The translations under genes and the position numbers were made by a program. From positions 37,078 through 101,077 of the forward strand of contig NZ_ATMI01000011.1 of assembly GCF_000439375.1 (NCBI RefSeq): 64,000 bases of DNA. Direction: 5' to 3'. This document shows positions 49,081 to 59,333 of the stretch, one piece after another. Positions within the stretch are counted from its first letter, which is position 1; each line of letters starts with the position of its first letter. The notes below the pieces were generated by a model. It had not been told where the DNA came from. It saw only the letters and a list, made by a program, of their open reading frames with translations, and ran no database searches. Source of the stretch: Tatumella saanichensis (GTDB lineage Bacteria; Pseudomonadota; Gammaproteobacteria; Enterobacterales; Enterobacteriaceae).

Positions 49081-49162
49081 ACGAAAAGACTCCCTGAAAC
49101 AATTTTTCTAACAGCATTGTTATCATGTCTGCCGTTCTCTGTCATCTGCCAGCAGCGGGGAG

Positions 49163-49387
49163 TTAGCTTCCCTGACGGAATTGACTGGCGGGCATCAGAG
49201 ACACGGATTCATGTAACTCAGACCAGACCACCACGATCTCACCAGACACCAACTGGCGACGGATATCATCGGTTTTTTCACTTAGCGAGCGTTCATGCTC
49301 TCCGTAATCCGTGCCTTCACGCAGTACAAAGGACTCAATCAAATTATTCAGGGTTTCAGGGTTCAGTTGCTGCCAAGGAATGATCAT
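49163..49387 (-). CDS. yheU: Conserved small protein YheU (UPF0270)
   Basis: A 74-residue cytosolic protein of the UPF0270 family (E. coli 72). The signature [20 protein letters not shown] spans 11-30, and [15 protein letters not shown] is near 48-62. Function unknown. The start overlaps the yheT stop by 4 bases (ATGA), so it is translationally coupled. prkB follows after 82 bases. Confidence 0.93.
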   Translation of the reverse strand: MIIPWQQLNPETLNNLIESFVLREGTDYGEHERSLSEKTDDIRRQLVSGEIVVVWSELHESVSLMPASQFRQGS

Positions 49388-50406
49388 GATGTTTTATCCA
49401 GATAGGGGCTTAGCCACTGTGGAATACGCTGTTCCAGCCACATCACCGGGCGTGCCAATGAGCCGCCGACAAAGCCAACGTGGCCGCCATAACGTGTCAG
49501 TTGATAGGTGATACTGGAGGAGAGATGCTCCGGGTTCGGGATCACATCGGGGACCATAAAAGGATCATCTTGAGCATGGATAATCAGCAGCGGTTTTTCC
49601 ACCCCGGACAACAGCGGCATACCGCTGGCACGGCGGTAATAGTCTGTGGCATCCGTAAAACCGTGGATCTTTGAAGTGATCTGATCATCAAAGTCTCGTA
49701 GACGGCGAATGCTGTCCAGCTGCTTTCGGGTGATACGGAACAAGCCGGGATAAGCCTTCATTTTACGGCGGACACTTTTTTTCAGCTGTGATAGCAGGTA
49801 GAACTGATAGAATCGCGAAAATCCCTGCTCCAGTTTGGCACTACAGGGTTCCATCATCAGGGGTGCAGACACCACCACCCCGGCATCCAGCAGACAATCA
49901 CTGCCCTGTGAGCCCATCAAGCAGGCCAGCACATTGCCTCCCAATGAGAAGCCAATGGCGGCGGTTGGGACTTGGCCATAGGTATCCTGTAGCCATTGCA
50001 GAAAGTAGGCGGCATCACCGGTGTCACCGGAGTGATAACTCTGTAACTGTCGGTTTGGACTCTGACCGCAGCCACGGAAATGCATGACTACCCCGAGCCA
50101 GCCCTGCTTTTTGAGGGCGGACAGCAGGCCATGAGCATAAGGGCTGTTGACGCTGCCTTCAAGGCCGTGAAAGATAACCGCCCGTGGTTTTTCCTGCGCC
50201 TGCTGCGGGTCTTCACTCCAGGCAAGATCGACAAAATCTCCATCCGGTAATTCCAACCGCTGCCAGCAGGGTTTGATCCGTACGATACGTCGTAGGATCC
50301 TCGGTAGAAGCGTCTGCAGATGGGGATTTTTCAGTTGAGCAATCGGGGTGAATTGCGCTTCTGTATGACGACAACTATTCATATTGTCGGGTCTTGTCTG
50401 ATCCAT
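49384..50406 (-). CDS. yheT: Alpha/beta-hydrolase YheT
   Basis: Putative esterase/hydrolase of the YheT/AB-hydrolase-4 family, 340 residues as in E. coli. Oxyanion region [15 protein letters not shown] near 80-94; nucleophile elbow GFSLGGN (Ser near 153); catalytic Asp in HAQDDPFM near 278 and His in GGHVGFVGG near 307. Start ATG at 50406 with GTGAGTT; a second ATG eight codons later is possible. Substrate unknown. First gene of yheT-yheU-prkB, divergent from the LysE-like gene. Confidence 0.93.
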   Translation of the reverse strand: MDQTRPDNMNSCRHTEAQFTPIAQLKNPHLQTLLPRILRRIVRIKPCWQRLELPDGDFVDLAWSEDPQQAQEKPRAVIFHGLEGSVNSPYAHGLLSALKKQGWLGVVMHFRGCGQSPNRQLQSYHSGDTGDAAYFLQWLQDTYGQVPTAAIGFSLGGNVLACLMGSQGSDCLLDAGVVVSAPLMMEPCSAKLEQGFSRFYQFYLLSQLKKSVRRKMKAYPGLFRITRKQLDSIRRLRDFDDQITSKIHGFTDATDYYRRASGMPLLSGVEKPLLIIHAQDDPFMVPDVIPNPEHLSSSITYQLTRYGGHVGFVGGSLARPVMWLEQRIPQWLSPYLDKTS

Positions 50407-50464
50407 AACTCACTGTATAGTTTAAATTGTTTAATTTTATCCTGAGACAGGAAAGGTGCCACAC

Positions 50465-51073
50465 ATGGAAACGGGGTTATTTCTTTCGTTACTCGGCTTT
50501 CTCTGGGTCGCCGCTGTTACACCCGGCCCTAATAATATGTTACTCACAACATCCGGGGCCAATGCCGGGTTTTTGCGTTCTGTGCCCCTGATGCTCGGGA
50601 TTATGCTTGGTATGCAGCTGATGCTGGTACTGGTCGCATTTGGTGTCGGCAGCCTGATCCTCTTATATCCGGCACTGCACCTGTCGCTCAAAATCGCCGG
50701 CAGCGTCTATCTACTGTGGCTTAGCTGGAAAATCACGACCGCCCCTTACGAAGTGCTGGACACTGACAGCCCCCTTTCCGGTGGAAAACCGTTACCGCTC
50801 TGGCAGGGAGGACTGCTGCAGTTAATCAATCCGAAAGCCTGGCTGATGTCACTGGGTGCGGTCGCCAGCTTCAGCTTACCGGGTGCTGATTACCGGATAT
50901 CTGTACTAGCAATCAGCGCGGCGATGCTGCTGGTCAATCTGGTGGCCGGTATTCTCTGGCTGGGTTTTGGTACGGTGATTGGCCGCTGGCTTAATAACCC
51001 ACAGGCTTGGAAACTGTTTAACGTTATTATGGGACTGCTCACCGCATCCTGTGTCATTCTGGTCTGGCTCTGA
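50465..51073 (+). CDS. LysE/RhtB-family amino-acid exporter
   Basis: Inner-membrane exporter of the LysE/RhtB family, 202 residues, with about six hydrophobic segments. The family signature TPGPNN lies near 18-23, followed by NAGFLRSVPLMLGIMLG; QLINPKAWLMSLGA is near 119-132, the second conserved half. Homologues export threonine, homoserine, cysteine or other small compounds; the substrate cannot be read here. The ATG at 50465 has AGGAAAGG upstream; the GTG three codons before lies too near that site. It is not at this place in E. coli, so it was inserted or retained between yheT and yheS. Confidence 0.85.
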   Translation: METGLFLSLLGFLWVAAVTPGPNNMLLTTSGANAGFLRSVPLMLGIMLGMQLMLVLVAFGVGSLILLYPALHLSLKIAGSVYLLWLSWKITTAPYEVLDTDSPLSGGKPLPLWQGGLLQLINPKAWLMSLGAVASFSLPGADYRISVLAISAAMLLVNLVAGILWLGFGTVIGRWLNNPQAWKLFNVIMGLLTASCVILVWL

Positions 51074-51235
51074 TAACAGCGCTTCCGGTTACGGAGGGCG
51101 GTAACTGGCCGGTATGCCGGACGGTGACAGGATAATGAATCCCCGCAGCTGATGCACTGTTAATGATGTTATCTGTCATATTAGGAAATTGATTACAGAG
51201 TCGCTTTCCCGAAAACCCGGCGACAAATTTATTGT

Positions 51236-51280
51236 TTTCCAGCAGGCCAGGCAAGCTTTTATTCCCCGGCCTGCTGGAAA
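51236..51280. terminator. 13-bp inverted repeat between the LysE-type gene and yheS
   Basis: TTTCCAGCAGGCC (51236-51248) is fully complementary to GGCCTGCTGGAAA (51268-51280) around a 19-base loop. It sits in the 249-base gap of two convergent genes; no T-run directly follows. Terminator or mRNA-end hairpin. Confidence 0.5.
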
Positions 51281-51322
51281 TCATATGCATCGCGACAGCT
51301 GCCAGCGCGACTAAGGGGCAGA

Positions 51323-53230
51323 TTAGCCTGTAGCTTGCATCTGTTCGAGTTGCTCCTGCAAATCCAACCACTCCATCTCACAATTTTCTAGTGCCGACTG
51401 GCTGTCGGACTGTACTTTCAGCGCTGCGGTTAACTCCGCTTTGCGGGCATTGTCATAGAGTGAGCTATCTGCCAGCAGCGTCTCATTACTGCTGAGGGTC
51501 GCCTGTAACGCCGCCATCTGTTTTTCCAGTTTTTCGATCTGTTTACGTAATGGCTGAGTTTGCGCACGCAGTTCCGCGTCACGGCGTTTCTGGTCTTTAC
51601 GGGCTTGGGCTGAGTTACCGCTGTCCGTTTTGACATTGCTGTCCGTCGCCGTGGCTTTCTGCTGATCGCTGAGCCACTGTTGGTAGTCCTCCAAGTCACC
51701 ATCAAAGATATCTACTCGGCCATCGTCTACCAGATAGAGATCATCGGTGGTGGCGCGGATCAGGTGACGGTCGTGGGAAACCACAACCAGAGCGCCTTCG
51801 TAATCCAGTAAGGCCTCGGTCAGCGCCTGACGCATATCGAGATCCAAGTGGTTAGTCGGTTCATCCAGCAGTAATAGGTTAGGGCGCTCCCAAACCACCA
51901 AGGCCAGCACCAAACGGGCTTTTTCACCGCCAGAGAAACGGCCGGTCATTTCAGCGACTTTATCCCCTTGGAAACCAAAGCCTCCTAGGTAGTCACGCAG
52001 TTGTTGCTCGGTGATCTGCGGAGCGGCCTGACGCTGTAAATGCTGTAACGGTGACTCATCAGCGCGCAGATATTCCAGCTGATGCTGGGCGAAATAACCG
52101 AGTTTAATGCCCTTCGCTAATGCCACCTCACCCTGTTGCGGCGCTAGCTCACCGGCCAACAACTTAATCAGTGTCGATTTACCTGCCCCGTTACGGCCCA
52201 GCAGGCCGATACGGGATCCGGGTACCAGGTTCAGTTTTACCGAGTTCAGGATCACTTTATCGCCATAACCGGCAGTGACTTTTTCCATTTTCAGCAACGG
52301 GTTCGGCAAGCTCTCCGGTGGCAGAAAACGGAAACTGAACGGGTTATCCACATGGGCCGGTGCAATCAACTCCATCCGCTCCAGCATTTTTATCCGACTC
52401 TGTGCTTGGCGGGCTTTGGTAGCCTTGGCACGGAAACGATCAATGTAATGTTGCAGGTGGGCGACCTTGGTCTGCTGACTCTGATACAACGCCTGCTGTT
52501 GAGCCAACTTGGTGGCACGCTGACGTTCAAAGTCACTGTAGTTACCGGTGTACTCAAACAGGCTTTCCTGCTCAATGTGCAGGATCTTATTGACCGTCGG
52601 GTCGAGAAAATCTCGGTCATGGGAGATCAGGATAAGGGTACCGGTATAGCTTTTCAGCCAGCGCTCCAGCCAGATGACCGCATCAAGGTCGAGGTGGTTC
52701 GTCGGCTCATCGAGCAATAACAGGTCGGAGCGACAAATTAATGCCTGTGCCAAGTTAAGGCGCATACGCCAGCCACCGGAGAAGTCACGCACCGGTGCCT
52801 GTAATTGTGGCTGGGTAAAGCCTAAGCCGTGTAGCAGGCTGGCTGCACGTGCCTGAATAGTCCACGCCTGAGCAGTATCCAGTTTCGCATGCAATAACGC
52901 GATACGGTTCCCGTCATTGTCGAGGTTTGCTTGGGCAAGCTGGGCTTCCAACTGGCGGAATTCTCGGTCGCCGTCGATCACATAGTCGATAGCGGGCTGA
53001 TCAAGGGCAGGGGTTTCCTGATTTACCCAAGCCATTGCCCAGTTAGACGGAAAGCTGACCTGGCCGGCATCGGCGCTCAGTTCGTTTTTCAGCAGGGACA
53101 ACAATGTGGACTTTCCGCAGCCGTTTTTACCCACCAGTCCGACTTTCTGACCAGGGTTAATGGTAGCGGAGGCATTATCCAGTAATACGCGGGCACCGCG
53201 CCGGATTTGTAGCGAAGAAAAGACAATCAT
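51323..53230 (-). CDS. yheS: ABC-F family ATPase YheS
   Basis: Soluble translation-associated ABC-F protein with two ATP-binding domains, 635 residues (E. coli 637). First Walker A GKNGCGKST near 33-41 and signature FSGGW; second Walker A GRNGAGKST near 346-354 and signature FSGGEKARL. The P-site-tRNA-interaction linker lies between them (about 240-310, KATKARQAQSRIKMLERME). The C-terminal 520-630 is a coiled coil rich in Lys/Glu. ABC-F proteins relieve ribosome stalling, as shown for E. coli YheS. Divergent from kefG. Confidence 0.95.
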   Translation of the reverse strand: MIVFSSLQIRRGARVLLDNASATINPGQKVGLVGKNGCGKSTLLSLLKNELSADAGQVSFPSNWAMAWVNQETPALDQPAIDYVIDGDREFRQLEAQLAQANLDNDGNRIALLHAKLDTAQAWTIQARAASLLHGLGFTQPQLQAPVRDFSGGWRMRLNLAQALICRSDLLLLDEPTNHLDLDAVIWLERWLKSYTGTLILISHDRDFLDPTVNKILHIEQESLFEYTGNYSDFERQRATKLAQQQALYQSQQTKVAHLQHYIDRFRAKATKARQAQSRIKMLERMELIAPAHVDNPFSFRFLPPESLPNPLLKMEKVTAGYGDKVILNSVKLNLVPGSRIGLLGRNGAGKSTLIKLLAGELAPQQGEVALAKGIKLGYFAQHQLEYLRADESPLQHLQRQAAPQITEQQLRDYLGGFGFQGDKVAEMTGRFSGGEKARLVLALVVWERPNLLLLDEPTNHLDLDMRQALTEALLDYEGALVVVSHDRHLIRATTDDLYLVDDGRVDIFDGDLEDYQQWLSDQQKATATDSNVKTDSGNSAQARKDQKRRDAELRAQTQPLRKQIEKLEKQMAALQATLSSNETLLADSSLYDNARKAELTAALKVQSDSQSALENCEMEWLDLQEQLEQMQATG

Positions 53231-53356
53231 AAGCGCCGTTTCGTCAGAATATGTTAAATTATCAGCTAAAGTGAAGGAACGATTAATAAAAAAAACTCGT
53301 CACAGGCAGCATGGTAGCTGAAATAGTTACCCGTTACGATGATTTGGAGGGCAACA

Positions 53357-53908
53357 ATGACCACACAGGCCAAAATCCTGCTGCTTTATGCGCATCCTGA
53401 GTCTCAGGCGTCTGTCGCAAACAGGATTTTGCTGAATACCGCGCAGCAGCAGAATAACGTCACCGTGCACGACTTGTATGCGTTCTATCCCGATTTCTTT
53501 ATCGATATTCAGTACGAGCAACAACTGCTGCGTGAGCATGACATAATCCTGTTTCAGCACCCGCTCTATACTTACAGCTGCCCAGCGTTACTCAAAGAGT
53601 GGCTGGACCGCGTACTGTCGCGGGGATTTGCAATCGGTAACGGCGAACAGGCTCTGGCCGGTAAATACTGGCGCAGCGTTATCACCACCGGTGAGCCGGA
53701 AACGGCATTTCATCAAGCCGGTCTAAACCGCTATCCAATGAGCAATATTATGCGCCCGTTTGAACTGACAGCGCAGGCGTGCCGGATGCACTGGCTTACA
53801 CCGATGATTATCTACAGTGCCCGCCGTCAGAGCCGACAGGCGATGGCAACCTATGCGAGTGCTTATCAAGACTGGTTATCGCAACCATTGCCACAGGAGG
53901 TGTTGTAA
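53357..53908 (+). CDS. kefG: KefB ancillary oxidoreductase KefG
   Basis: Flavodoxin-like NAD(P)H quinone oxidoreductase subunit needed for full KefB activity. 183 residues (E. coli 184). FMN/quinone-reductase blocks: [16 protein letters not shown] near 8-23, [22 protein letters not shown] near 66-87, and [10 protein letters not shown] near 109. The ATG at 53357 follows TTTGGAGGG; an upstream in-frame ATG six codons before is preceded by a poor site. Its stop overlaps the kefB start (TAATG). Confidence 0.94.
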   Translation: MTTQAKILLLYAHPESQASVANRILLNTAQQQNNVTVHDLYAFYPDFFIDIQYEQQLLREHDIILFQHPLYTYSCPALLKEWLDRVLSRGFAIGNGEQALAGKYWRSVITTGEPETAFHQAGLNRYPMSNIMRPFELTAQACRMHWLTPMIIYSARRQSRQAMATYASAYQDWLSQPLPQEVL

Positions 53909-55719
53909 TGGAGGGTCCAAACCTGTTAACCGCTGGGGTGATTTATCTGGCGGCGGCGGTGATCGCGGTACCTATCGCTGCCCGTCTCGGCATCGGGGCC
54001 GTATTGGGCTATCTACTGGCCGGAATTGCTATTGGCCCCTGGGGCATTGGCTTGATCAGTGATGTTGCAGAGATCTTGCACTTCTCTGAACTGGGAGTGG
54101 TATTCCTGATGTTTATCATCGGGCTGGAGCTGAACCCCTCCAAACTCTGGCAATTGCGGCGATCCATTTTTGGTGTCGGTGCCGCGCAGGTGATTTTCTC
54201 AGCGGCGATCCTTGCCGGTCTGTTATGGCTGACTGATTTCTCGTGGCAGAGTGCAGTGATCGGCGGGATTGGCCTAGCGATGTCCTCAACCGCTATGGCG
54301 TTACAGTTAATGCGTGACAAAGGCATGAACCGTAATGAGTCGGGGCAGTTGGGCTTCTCGGTGCTGTTGTTCCAGGATTTAGCCGTGATCCCAGCGTTAG
54401 CGCTGGTGCCGTTGCTGGCTGGCCATGATGCCAGTCATCCTACCGACTGGATAAAGATCGGCATGAAGGTACTGGCTTTTGCCGGCATGCTGGTTGGGGG
54501 GCGTTTCCTGTTACGTCCAATTTTCCGCTTTATTGCCGGATCGGATGTGCGCGAAATTTTTACCGCGGCGGCATTGCTGTTGGTGATCGGCTCGGCATTA
54601 TTTATGGATGCCCTAGGGTTATCGATGGCGCTTGGTACCTTCATTGCCGGCATTCTGTTGGCGGAGAGTGAATATCGCCACGAGCTGGAAGTGGCGATTG
54701 AGCCTTTCAAAGGGTTGTTGCTCGGACTGTTCTTTATCTCGGTAGGGATGGCATTGAACTTGGGCGTGCTCTACACCCATATCCTTGAGATTGTGGTGGC
54801 CGTGGTGGCGTTGGTCGCGGTGAAAACGCTGGTACTGTATGTGCTGGCGCGTATTTATGGCTTACGCAGTTCAGAACGTCTTCAATTTGCTGGGGTGCTC
54901 AGTCAGGGTGGCGAATTCGCCTTTGTGCTTTTCTCCGCAGCGTCGTCAGCGAATGTCTTCTCGGGAGATCAATTGCCAATGTTGCTGGTGGTGGTGACAC
55001 TCTCGATGATGACAACCCCGTTACTTATGCAGCTTATCGATAAAATCTTGGCAAACCGTTTTAATAAATCCACTGATGAACTGAACGAAGAGCATTATGT
55101 TGAGGATGATCAGCCGCAGGTTATTGTGGTGGGCTTTGGCCGTTTCGGGCAGGTGGTCGGGCGGTTGTTGATGGCTAACAATACCCGTATTACGGTGCTG
55201 GAGCGGGATATTAGTGCGGTCAGTCTGATGCGTAAGTATGGCTATAAAGTTTATTACGGTGATGCTACGGAATTGGAACTGCTGCGTGCTGCCGGAGCCG
55301 AAGGAGCACAATCCATCGTGATTACCTGCAACGAACCTGAAGATGCGATGACCATTGTGCATTTATGCCAGCACCACTTCCCACACCTGAAAATTCTAGC
55401 TCGTGCCCGTGGACGTGTGGAGGCCCATGAACTGCTGCAAGCAGGGGTGACACAGTTTAGTCGTGAAACCTTCTCCAGTGCGCTTGAGTTGGGGCGCAAA
55501 ACGTTGGTGACGGTGGGGATGCATCCCCATCAGGCAATGCGTGCGCAGTTGCACTTTCGCCGCTTGGATATGCGCATGCTGCGTGAGCTGATGCCTAACC
55601 ATAACGATAGTGGCCAAATTTCCCGTGTTAAAGAAGCGCGTCGCGAGTTGGAAGATGTGTTCAACCGTGAGATGCAGCAGGAAAAACAGCGACTGGATGG
55701 CTGGGATGAGTTTGAGTAG
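53908..55719 (+). CDS. kefB: Glutathione-gated potassium/proton antiporter KefB
   Basis: Inner-membrane K+ efflux system closed by glutathione and opened by glutathione adducts; it protects against electrophiles by acidifying the cytoplasm. 603 residues (E. coli 601). A CPA2 membrane domain (1-380) with about twelve helices, including the FQDLAVIP stretch near 157; a Q-linker; then the KTN/RCK domain with the nucleotide fold [16 protein letters not shown] near 403-418. The shared start/stop with kefG indicates tight translational coupling; AGGAGG is its ribosome site. Confidence 0.96.
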   Translation: MEGPNLLTAGVIYLAAAVIAVPIAARLGIGAVLGYLLAGIAIGPWGIGLISDVAEILHFSELGVVFLMFIIGLELNPSKLWQLRRSIFGVGAAQVIFSAAILAGLLWLTDFSWQSAVIGGIGLAMSSTAMALQLMRDKGMNRNESGQLGFSVLLFQDLAVIPALALVPLLAGHDASHPTDWIKIGMKVLAFAGMLVGGRFLLRPIFRFIAGSDVREIFTAAALLLVIGSALFMDALGLSMALGTFIAGILLAESEYRHELEVAIEPFKGLLLGLFFISVGMALNLGVLYTHILEIVVAVVALVAVKTLVLYVLARIYGLRSSERLQFAGVLSQGGEFAFVLFSAASSANVFSGDQLPMLLVVVTLSMMTTPLLMQLIDKILANRFNKSTDELNEEHYVEDDQPQVIVVGFGRFGQVVGRLLMANNTRITVLERDISAVSLMRKYGYKVYYGDATELELLRAAGAEGAQSIVITCNEPEDAMTIVHLCQHHFPHLKILARARGRVEAHELLQAGVTQFSRETFSSALELGRKTLVTVGMHPHQAMRAQLHFRRLDMRMLRELMPNHNDSGQISRVKEARRELEDVFNREMQQEKQRLDGWDEFE

Positions 55720-55759
55720 CCGCTGGCGCTACCATGATGCTGAAGTGATGAGGTGAAGT

Positions 55760-55954
55760 ATGGCTAAACGATTTATTGCCGGTGCCGTCTGCCCGCACTG
55801 TGGAGAAACGGATTCGCTGGCCCTGTGGCGCGAGCATAAGATAGACACTGTTGAATGTGTGAAATGTGGCCACCAGATGCGTGAAGCGGATAAACAGGTG
55901 CGTGGAAAGCTAAAACATGACGGGCAAATTATCGGGGTATTTACCCCTGAATAG
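55760..55954 (+). CDS. yheV: Zinc-ribbon protein YheV (DUF2387)
   Basis: A 64-residue protein with two CxxC pairs (CPHC at 11-14 and CVKC at 33-36) forming a likely zinc ribbon, followed by GHQMREADKQ. Matches E. coli YheV (66 residues), which also lies after kefB. Function unknown. GAGG precedes the ATG. A T-run follows the stop (55969-55976), but the stem before it is too weak to call a terminator. Confidence 0.92.
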   Translation: MAKRFIAGAVCPHCGETDSLALWREHKIDTVECVKCGHQMREADKQVRGKLKHDGQIIGVFTPE

Positions 55955-56146
55955 CCACTGCGGGTGCTTTTTTTTGCAGGTTAACTTACAGAGGGATTGA
56001 ATTTCGTTACAATCAGCCCCATTACGATCGGAAAGGAAATTAACAGTGTCAGTTTCCGGTCAGGACCTTTCTGGTTGGTGTTATTGCAGGCAAGAATAGA
56101 CCAATGAGGCAGGCATTAATTACGTTCTCAACGGTTAGGAGATATC

Positions 56147-56692
56147 ATGAAAGTAGCAAAAGACCTGGTTGTCAGCCTTGCATATCAGGTACGTACAGAA
56201 GATGGGGTATTAGTTGATGAATCCCCGGAAAATGCACCGCTGGATTATCTGCACGGTCATGGTTCCCTGATTTCTGGTCTGGAGAAAGCACTGGAAAATC
56301 ACGAAGCCGGTGATAAATTCGACGTTAACATCCCTGCTAACGACGCTTATGGCCAGTATGACGACAACCTGGTACAGCGCGTACCGAAAGACGTGTTTGT
56401 CGGTGTTGACGAACTGCAGGTTGGAATGCGTTTCTTGGCTGAAACCGATCAGGGGCCAGTCCCAGTAGAAATTACTGAAGTCGGCGACGACCATGTGGTG
56501 GTTGATGGTAACCATATGTTGGCCGGTCAGAACCTGAGCTTCAACGTAGAAGTGATCGCTGTTCGTGAAGCCACTGCAGAAGAACTGGCCCATGGCCACG
56601 TGCATGGTGCTAACGGGCACGACCATGACCATGCTGACCACGACCACGGTCAGGAAGGTTGCGGCACCGGTGGTTGTGGCTGCCACCACTGA
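56147..56692 (+). CDS. slyD: FKBP-type peptidyl-prolyl isomerase and metallochaperone SlyD
   Basis: Cytosolic FKBP-type folding helper and nickel chaperone for hydrogenase maturation. 181 residues (E. coli 196). FKBP domain 1-70 (LDYLHGHGSLISGLEKAL near 32-49), an insert-in-flap domain (about 70-130), then a metal-binding tail rich in His and Cys: GHVHGANGHDHDHADHDHGQ and GCGTGGCGCHH at the end. The shorter tail may bind less nickel. AGGAG precedes the ATG. Confidence 0.96.
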   Translation: MKVAKDLVVSLAYQVRTEDGVLVDESPENAPLDYLHGHGSLISGLEKALENHEAGDKFDVNIPANDAYGQYDDNLVQRVPKDVFVGVDELQVGMRFLAETDQGPVPVEITEVGDDHVVVDGNHMLAGQNLSFNVEVIAVREATAEELAHGHVHGANGHDHDHADHDHGQEGCGTGGCGCHH

Positions 56693-56697
56693 TGACG

Positions 56698-56720
56698 GAA
56701 GCCGCTGCGGCGGCTTCTTT
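56698..56720 (+). terminator. Rho-independent terminator of slyD
   Basis: GAAGCCGC (56698-56705), loop TGCG, GCGGCTTC (56710-56717), TTT. It lies just after the slyD stop and before convergent slyX. Confidence 0.8.
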
Positions 56721-56729
56721 GCTGCCGCC

Positions 56730-56951
56730 TCAGTAATGGGGCGGTGGTGTCTCTTCAGACTGTGATGCCACTTGTGAAGGTGTGGCGGTTTTCAGTTTAT
56801 CCGCCAGCATCCGGAACTGTTCCCTCAGTCGTGTCATTTCTATCTCATGTCTGATCACGGTCTGATTCAACTCTTCGATGGTTAACTCCTGAAACGCAAT
56901 TTTGCTTTCCAGCGCTTCCAGATATTTTTCCAGCTCAGATACCTGCATCAT
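56730..56951 (-). CDS. slyX: Small coiled-coil protein SlyX
   Basis: A 73-residue protein (E. coli 72), coiled coil through residues 5-58 ([20 protein letters not shown]), ending in PPPHY as family members do. Function unknown. Start MMQ: ATG at 56951 (or next codon). Convergent with slyD, divergent from fkpA. Confidence 0.92.
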   Translation of the reverse strand: MMQVSELEKYLEALESKIAFQELTIEELNQTVIRHEIEMTRLREQFRMLADKLKTATPSQVASQSEETPPPHY

Positions 56952-57096
56952 TTTTCCTCTTCTTATCGTTGCGCGCCATGATGCGTGATCCGTACGGATT
57001 ATTCGACCCCGTAGCGGAAATTATTACCAGAGGGGAGCAATAACCCGATTAAGCCCCTTGAAAAATCGCTTTCGGTCCCAAGATCTGAAAATGGAT

Positions 57097-57125
57097 TGAA
57101 ACTTCCTGATGCAAAAAAGGTCGGA
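57097..57125 (+). promoter_or_regulatory. Possible sigma-E promoter of fkpA
   Basis: GAAACTT at about 57098-57104 and TCGGA at 57121-57125 are 16 bases apart, near the sigma-E pattern (GAACTT-N16-TCTGA). fkpA is in the sigma-E regulon in E. coli. The match is partial. The rest of the 288-base slyX-fkpA region shows no gene. Confidence 0.35.
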
Positions 57126-57239
57126 GGTTAACAGACAATAACCGTGATGGCAGTGGGTAACCCTGACATATACCGTTATAGTGTGAGCAATTAAAATACA
57201 ACTATCACCGGGTCGGGAGACCTCGGTTGGGAGATATGG

Positions 57240-58061
57240 ATGAAATCATTGTTTAAAGTCTCATTGCTAGCGACCACTCTGGCAGTTGCTCTGAATGCAC
57301 CTGTGGTTATGGCTGCTGATGCGTCAGCAAAAGCGACCACAGACCAAGCACCGCTGAACGCTGCGTTTAAAGATCAGACTCAACAGTCTTCTTATGCATT
57401 AGGTGCTTCACTGGGTCGTTACATGGAGAACTCTCTGAAGGAACAAGAGAAGCTTGGCATCAAGCTGGACAATAAACTCCTGATGTCCGGTGTTCAGGAC
57501 GCCTTTGCGGGTAAGAGCAAGCTGTCTGATGCCGATATCGCGCAAACCCTGAAAGGCTTTGAAGTGAAAGTGAAAGCGGCCGCTCAGGCGAAAATGGAGC
57601 AGGACGCAAAAGATAACGGTGAGAAAGGCGCAGCCTTTGCCGCAAAATTCGCTAAAGAAAGTGGCGTGAAGAAAACCGCTAGCGGTCTGCTGTATAAAGT
57701 CGAAAAAGAAGGAACCGGTGCGACCCCAACTGATACTGATACGGTAGTGGTTAACTACGTCGGTACACTGACTGACGGTAAAGAGTTTGATAACTCTTAT
57801 AAACGTGGTGAGCCATTGACCTTCCAGCTGAACGGCGTGATCCCTGGCTGGACTGAAGGTCTGAAGCACGTGAAAAAAGGCGGTAAGATTGAGCTGGTGA
57901 TCCCACCTGCTTTAGCCTACGGTCAGAACGGTGTTGCCGGTATCCCGCCAAACTCTACCCTGGTGTTCCAGGTTGAGTTGCTGGATATCAAACCGGCTGC
58001 AGCAGCCGATGACGCGTCTAAAGCGCCTTCTGCAGAAAGCACCACCAAAGCCGCGCAGTAA
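57240..58061 (+). CDS. fkpA: Periplasmic FKBP-type isomerase/chaperone FkpA
   Basis: Periplasmic peptidyl-prolyl isomerase and chaperone for outer-membrane and periplasmic proteins. 273 residues (E. coli 270). Signal peptide 1-25 (ending VVMA), an N-terminal helical dimerisation domain to about 140 (ALGASLGRYMENSLKEQEKL near 58-77), then the FKBP domain 150-255 with VVVNYVGTLTDGKEFDNSY and GVIPGWTEGL. An Ala-rich tail ends it. GGGAG precedes the ATG. A good hairpin terminator follows. Confidence 0.96.
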   Translation: MKSLFKVSLLATTLAVALNAPVVMAADASAKATTDQAPLNAAFKDQTQQSSYALGASLGRYMENSLKEQEKLGIKLDNKLLMSGVQDAFAGKSKLSDADIAQTLKGFEVKVKAAAQAKMEQDAKDNGEKGAAFAAKFAKESGVKKTASGLLYKVEKEGTGATPTDTDTVVVNYVGTLTDGKEFDNSYKRGEPLTFQLNGVIPGWTEGLKHVKKGGKIELVIPPALAYGQNGVAGIPPNSTLVFQVELLDIKPAAAADDASKAPSAESTTKAAQ

Positions 58062-58070
58062 TCGCTTTGT

Positions 58071-58097
58071 CACCGCCGCATCTCTGCGGCGGTGTTT
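58071..58097 (+). terminator. Rho-independent terminator of fkpA
   Basis: CACCGCCGCA (58071-58080), loop TCTC, TGCGGCGGTG (58085-58094), TTT. Perfect 10-bp GC-rich stem. Confidence 0.85.
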
Positions 58098-58224
58098 CCC
58101 TGCATCACCAAAAGCACTGGCGCATGTCTGTGACATTTGTCAAACTGCGGTCTCTGATATTGATTATCGAGTCTGCCCGTTCGTGGTTAAGACAGACTCC
58201 TGCTATTTGGGGTGAACATCTGCA

Positions 58225-58947
58225 ATGTCTAATCCTTTTAATCCGGGCGATGCCTCGGTCTACGAGCTGCCGGAACAAAAGTCCTTTGAACCCGAAGATT
58301 ACGATATTCTGAAGTCTTACGAATCGGTGGTGGACGGTCTGGCAATGCTGATTGGCCCGCACTGTGAAATCGTGCTGCACTCGCTGGATAATTTACAGTG
58401 TTCGGCGATACGGATCGCCAACGGCGAACATACCGGAAGACAGGTTGGGTCACCGATTACTGATCTGGCGCTGCGTATGCTGCATGATCTGCACAATGCA
58501 AAAAGCAATGTGTCACGTGCCTACTTTACCCGAGCTAAAAGCGGTGTCCTGATGAAATCCGTGACGATTGCGATCCGTAATCGCCAGCAGCGGGTCATCG
58601 GGTTGTTGTGTATCAATATGAATCTGGATGTGCCTTTTTCACAGATTATGGCGACCTTTATGCCGCCTGAACTGCATCAGGTGGATTCAAGTGTGAATTT
58701 TGCTAGCTCAGTCGATGATCTGGTGGCGCAGACACTCGAATTTACGATTGAAGAAGTGACCAACGATCGTAATGTGGCCAATAACGCCAAAAACCGTCAG
58801 ATAGTGTTGAACCTCTATGAAAAAGGCATCTTTGATATCAAGGATGCTATTAATCAGGTGGCGGAGCGTTTAGATATCTCTAAGCACACAGTTTATCTCT
58901 ATATTCGGCAGTTTAAGAGTGGAGATTTGCAGGGAGTTGAACGCTGA
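58225..58947 (+). CDS. yheO: YheO family DNA-binding protein
   Basis: Predicted transcription regulator, 240 residues as in E. coli: an N-terminal PAS-like YheO domain (about 25-135; [24 protein letters not shown]) and a C-terminal helix-turn-helix (about 188-230; [26 protein letters not shown]). Ligand and targets are unknown. Its stop overlaps the tusD start (TGATG), so it is read with tusDCB. Confidence 0.93.
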   Translation: MSNPFNPGDASVYELPEQKSFEPEDYDILKSYESVVDGLAMLIGPHCEIVLHSLDNLQCSAIRIANGEHTGRQVGSPITDLALRMLHDLHNAKSNVSRAYFTRAKSGVLMKSVTIAIRNRQQRVIGLLCINMNLDVPFSQIMATFMPPELHQVDSSVNFASSVDDLVAQTLEFTIEEVTNDRNVANNAKNRQIVLNLYEKGIFDIKDAINQVAERLDISKHTVYLYIRQFKSGDLQGVER

Positions 58948-59333
58948 TGCGTTATGCCTTACTGGTGACGGGTGGGCCTTATGGTACTCAGCAATCAAGC
59001 AGTGCACTGCAGTTTGCCCGTGCGGTGGTGGCAGCAGGTCATCAACTTGAAAGCGTTTTCTTCTACCGTGAAGGCGTGCTGAATGCGAGCCAATTAACGG
59101 CCCCGGCCAGCGATGAGGTTGATATTGTTGCTGCTTGGCAAGCACTGCACCAACAGTCTGGAGCAGGATTGCATATTTGCGTTGCCGCCGCCTTACGCCG
59201 AGGCATTGTCGACGCGCAGGAAGCGGCACGTCTGCAACTGCCTGCGGTTAACCTGGCTGAAGGCTTTATCTTAAGCGGCTTAGGGGCTTTTGCCGAAGCG
59301 GCCTTAACCTGTGATCGTCTGGTACAGTTCTGA
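58947..59333 (+). CDS. tusD: Sulfurtransferase TusD
   Basis: Catalytic subunit of the TusBCD complex that relays persulfide sulfur from TusA to TusE for 2-thiolation of tRNA wobble uridine. 128 residues as in E. coli. DsrE fold with the active Cys78 ([11 protein letters not shown]). N-terminus [19 protein letters not shown] is conserved. Overlaps yheO by one base, and tusC by one. Confidence 0.96.
   Translation: MRYALLVTGGPYGTQQSSSALQFARAVVAAGHQLESVFFYREGVLNASQLTAPASDEVDIVAAWQALHQQSGAGLHICVAAALRRGIVDAQEAARLQLPAVNLAEGFILSGLGAFAEAALTCDRLVQF

Noticed and set aside
55955..55980. Terminator after yheV
   Set aside because: There is an eight-T run, but the stem before it reduces to three base pairs (CAC/GTG).
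56210..56689. 159-codon open frame opposite slyD
   Set aside because: It is a shadow of slyD: the repeated His/Asp codons read as Met/Val on the other strand. No ribosome site or homology.
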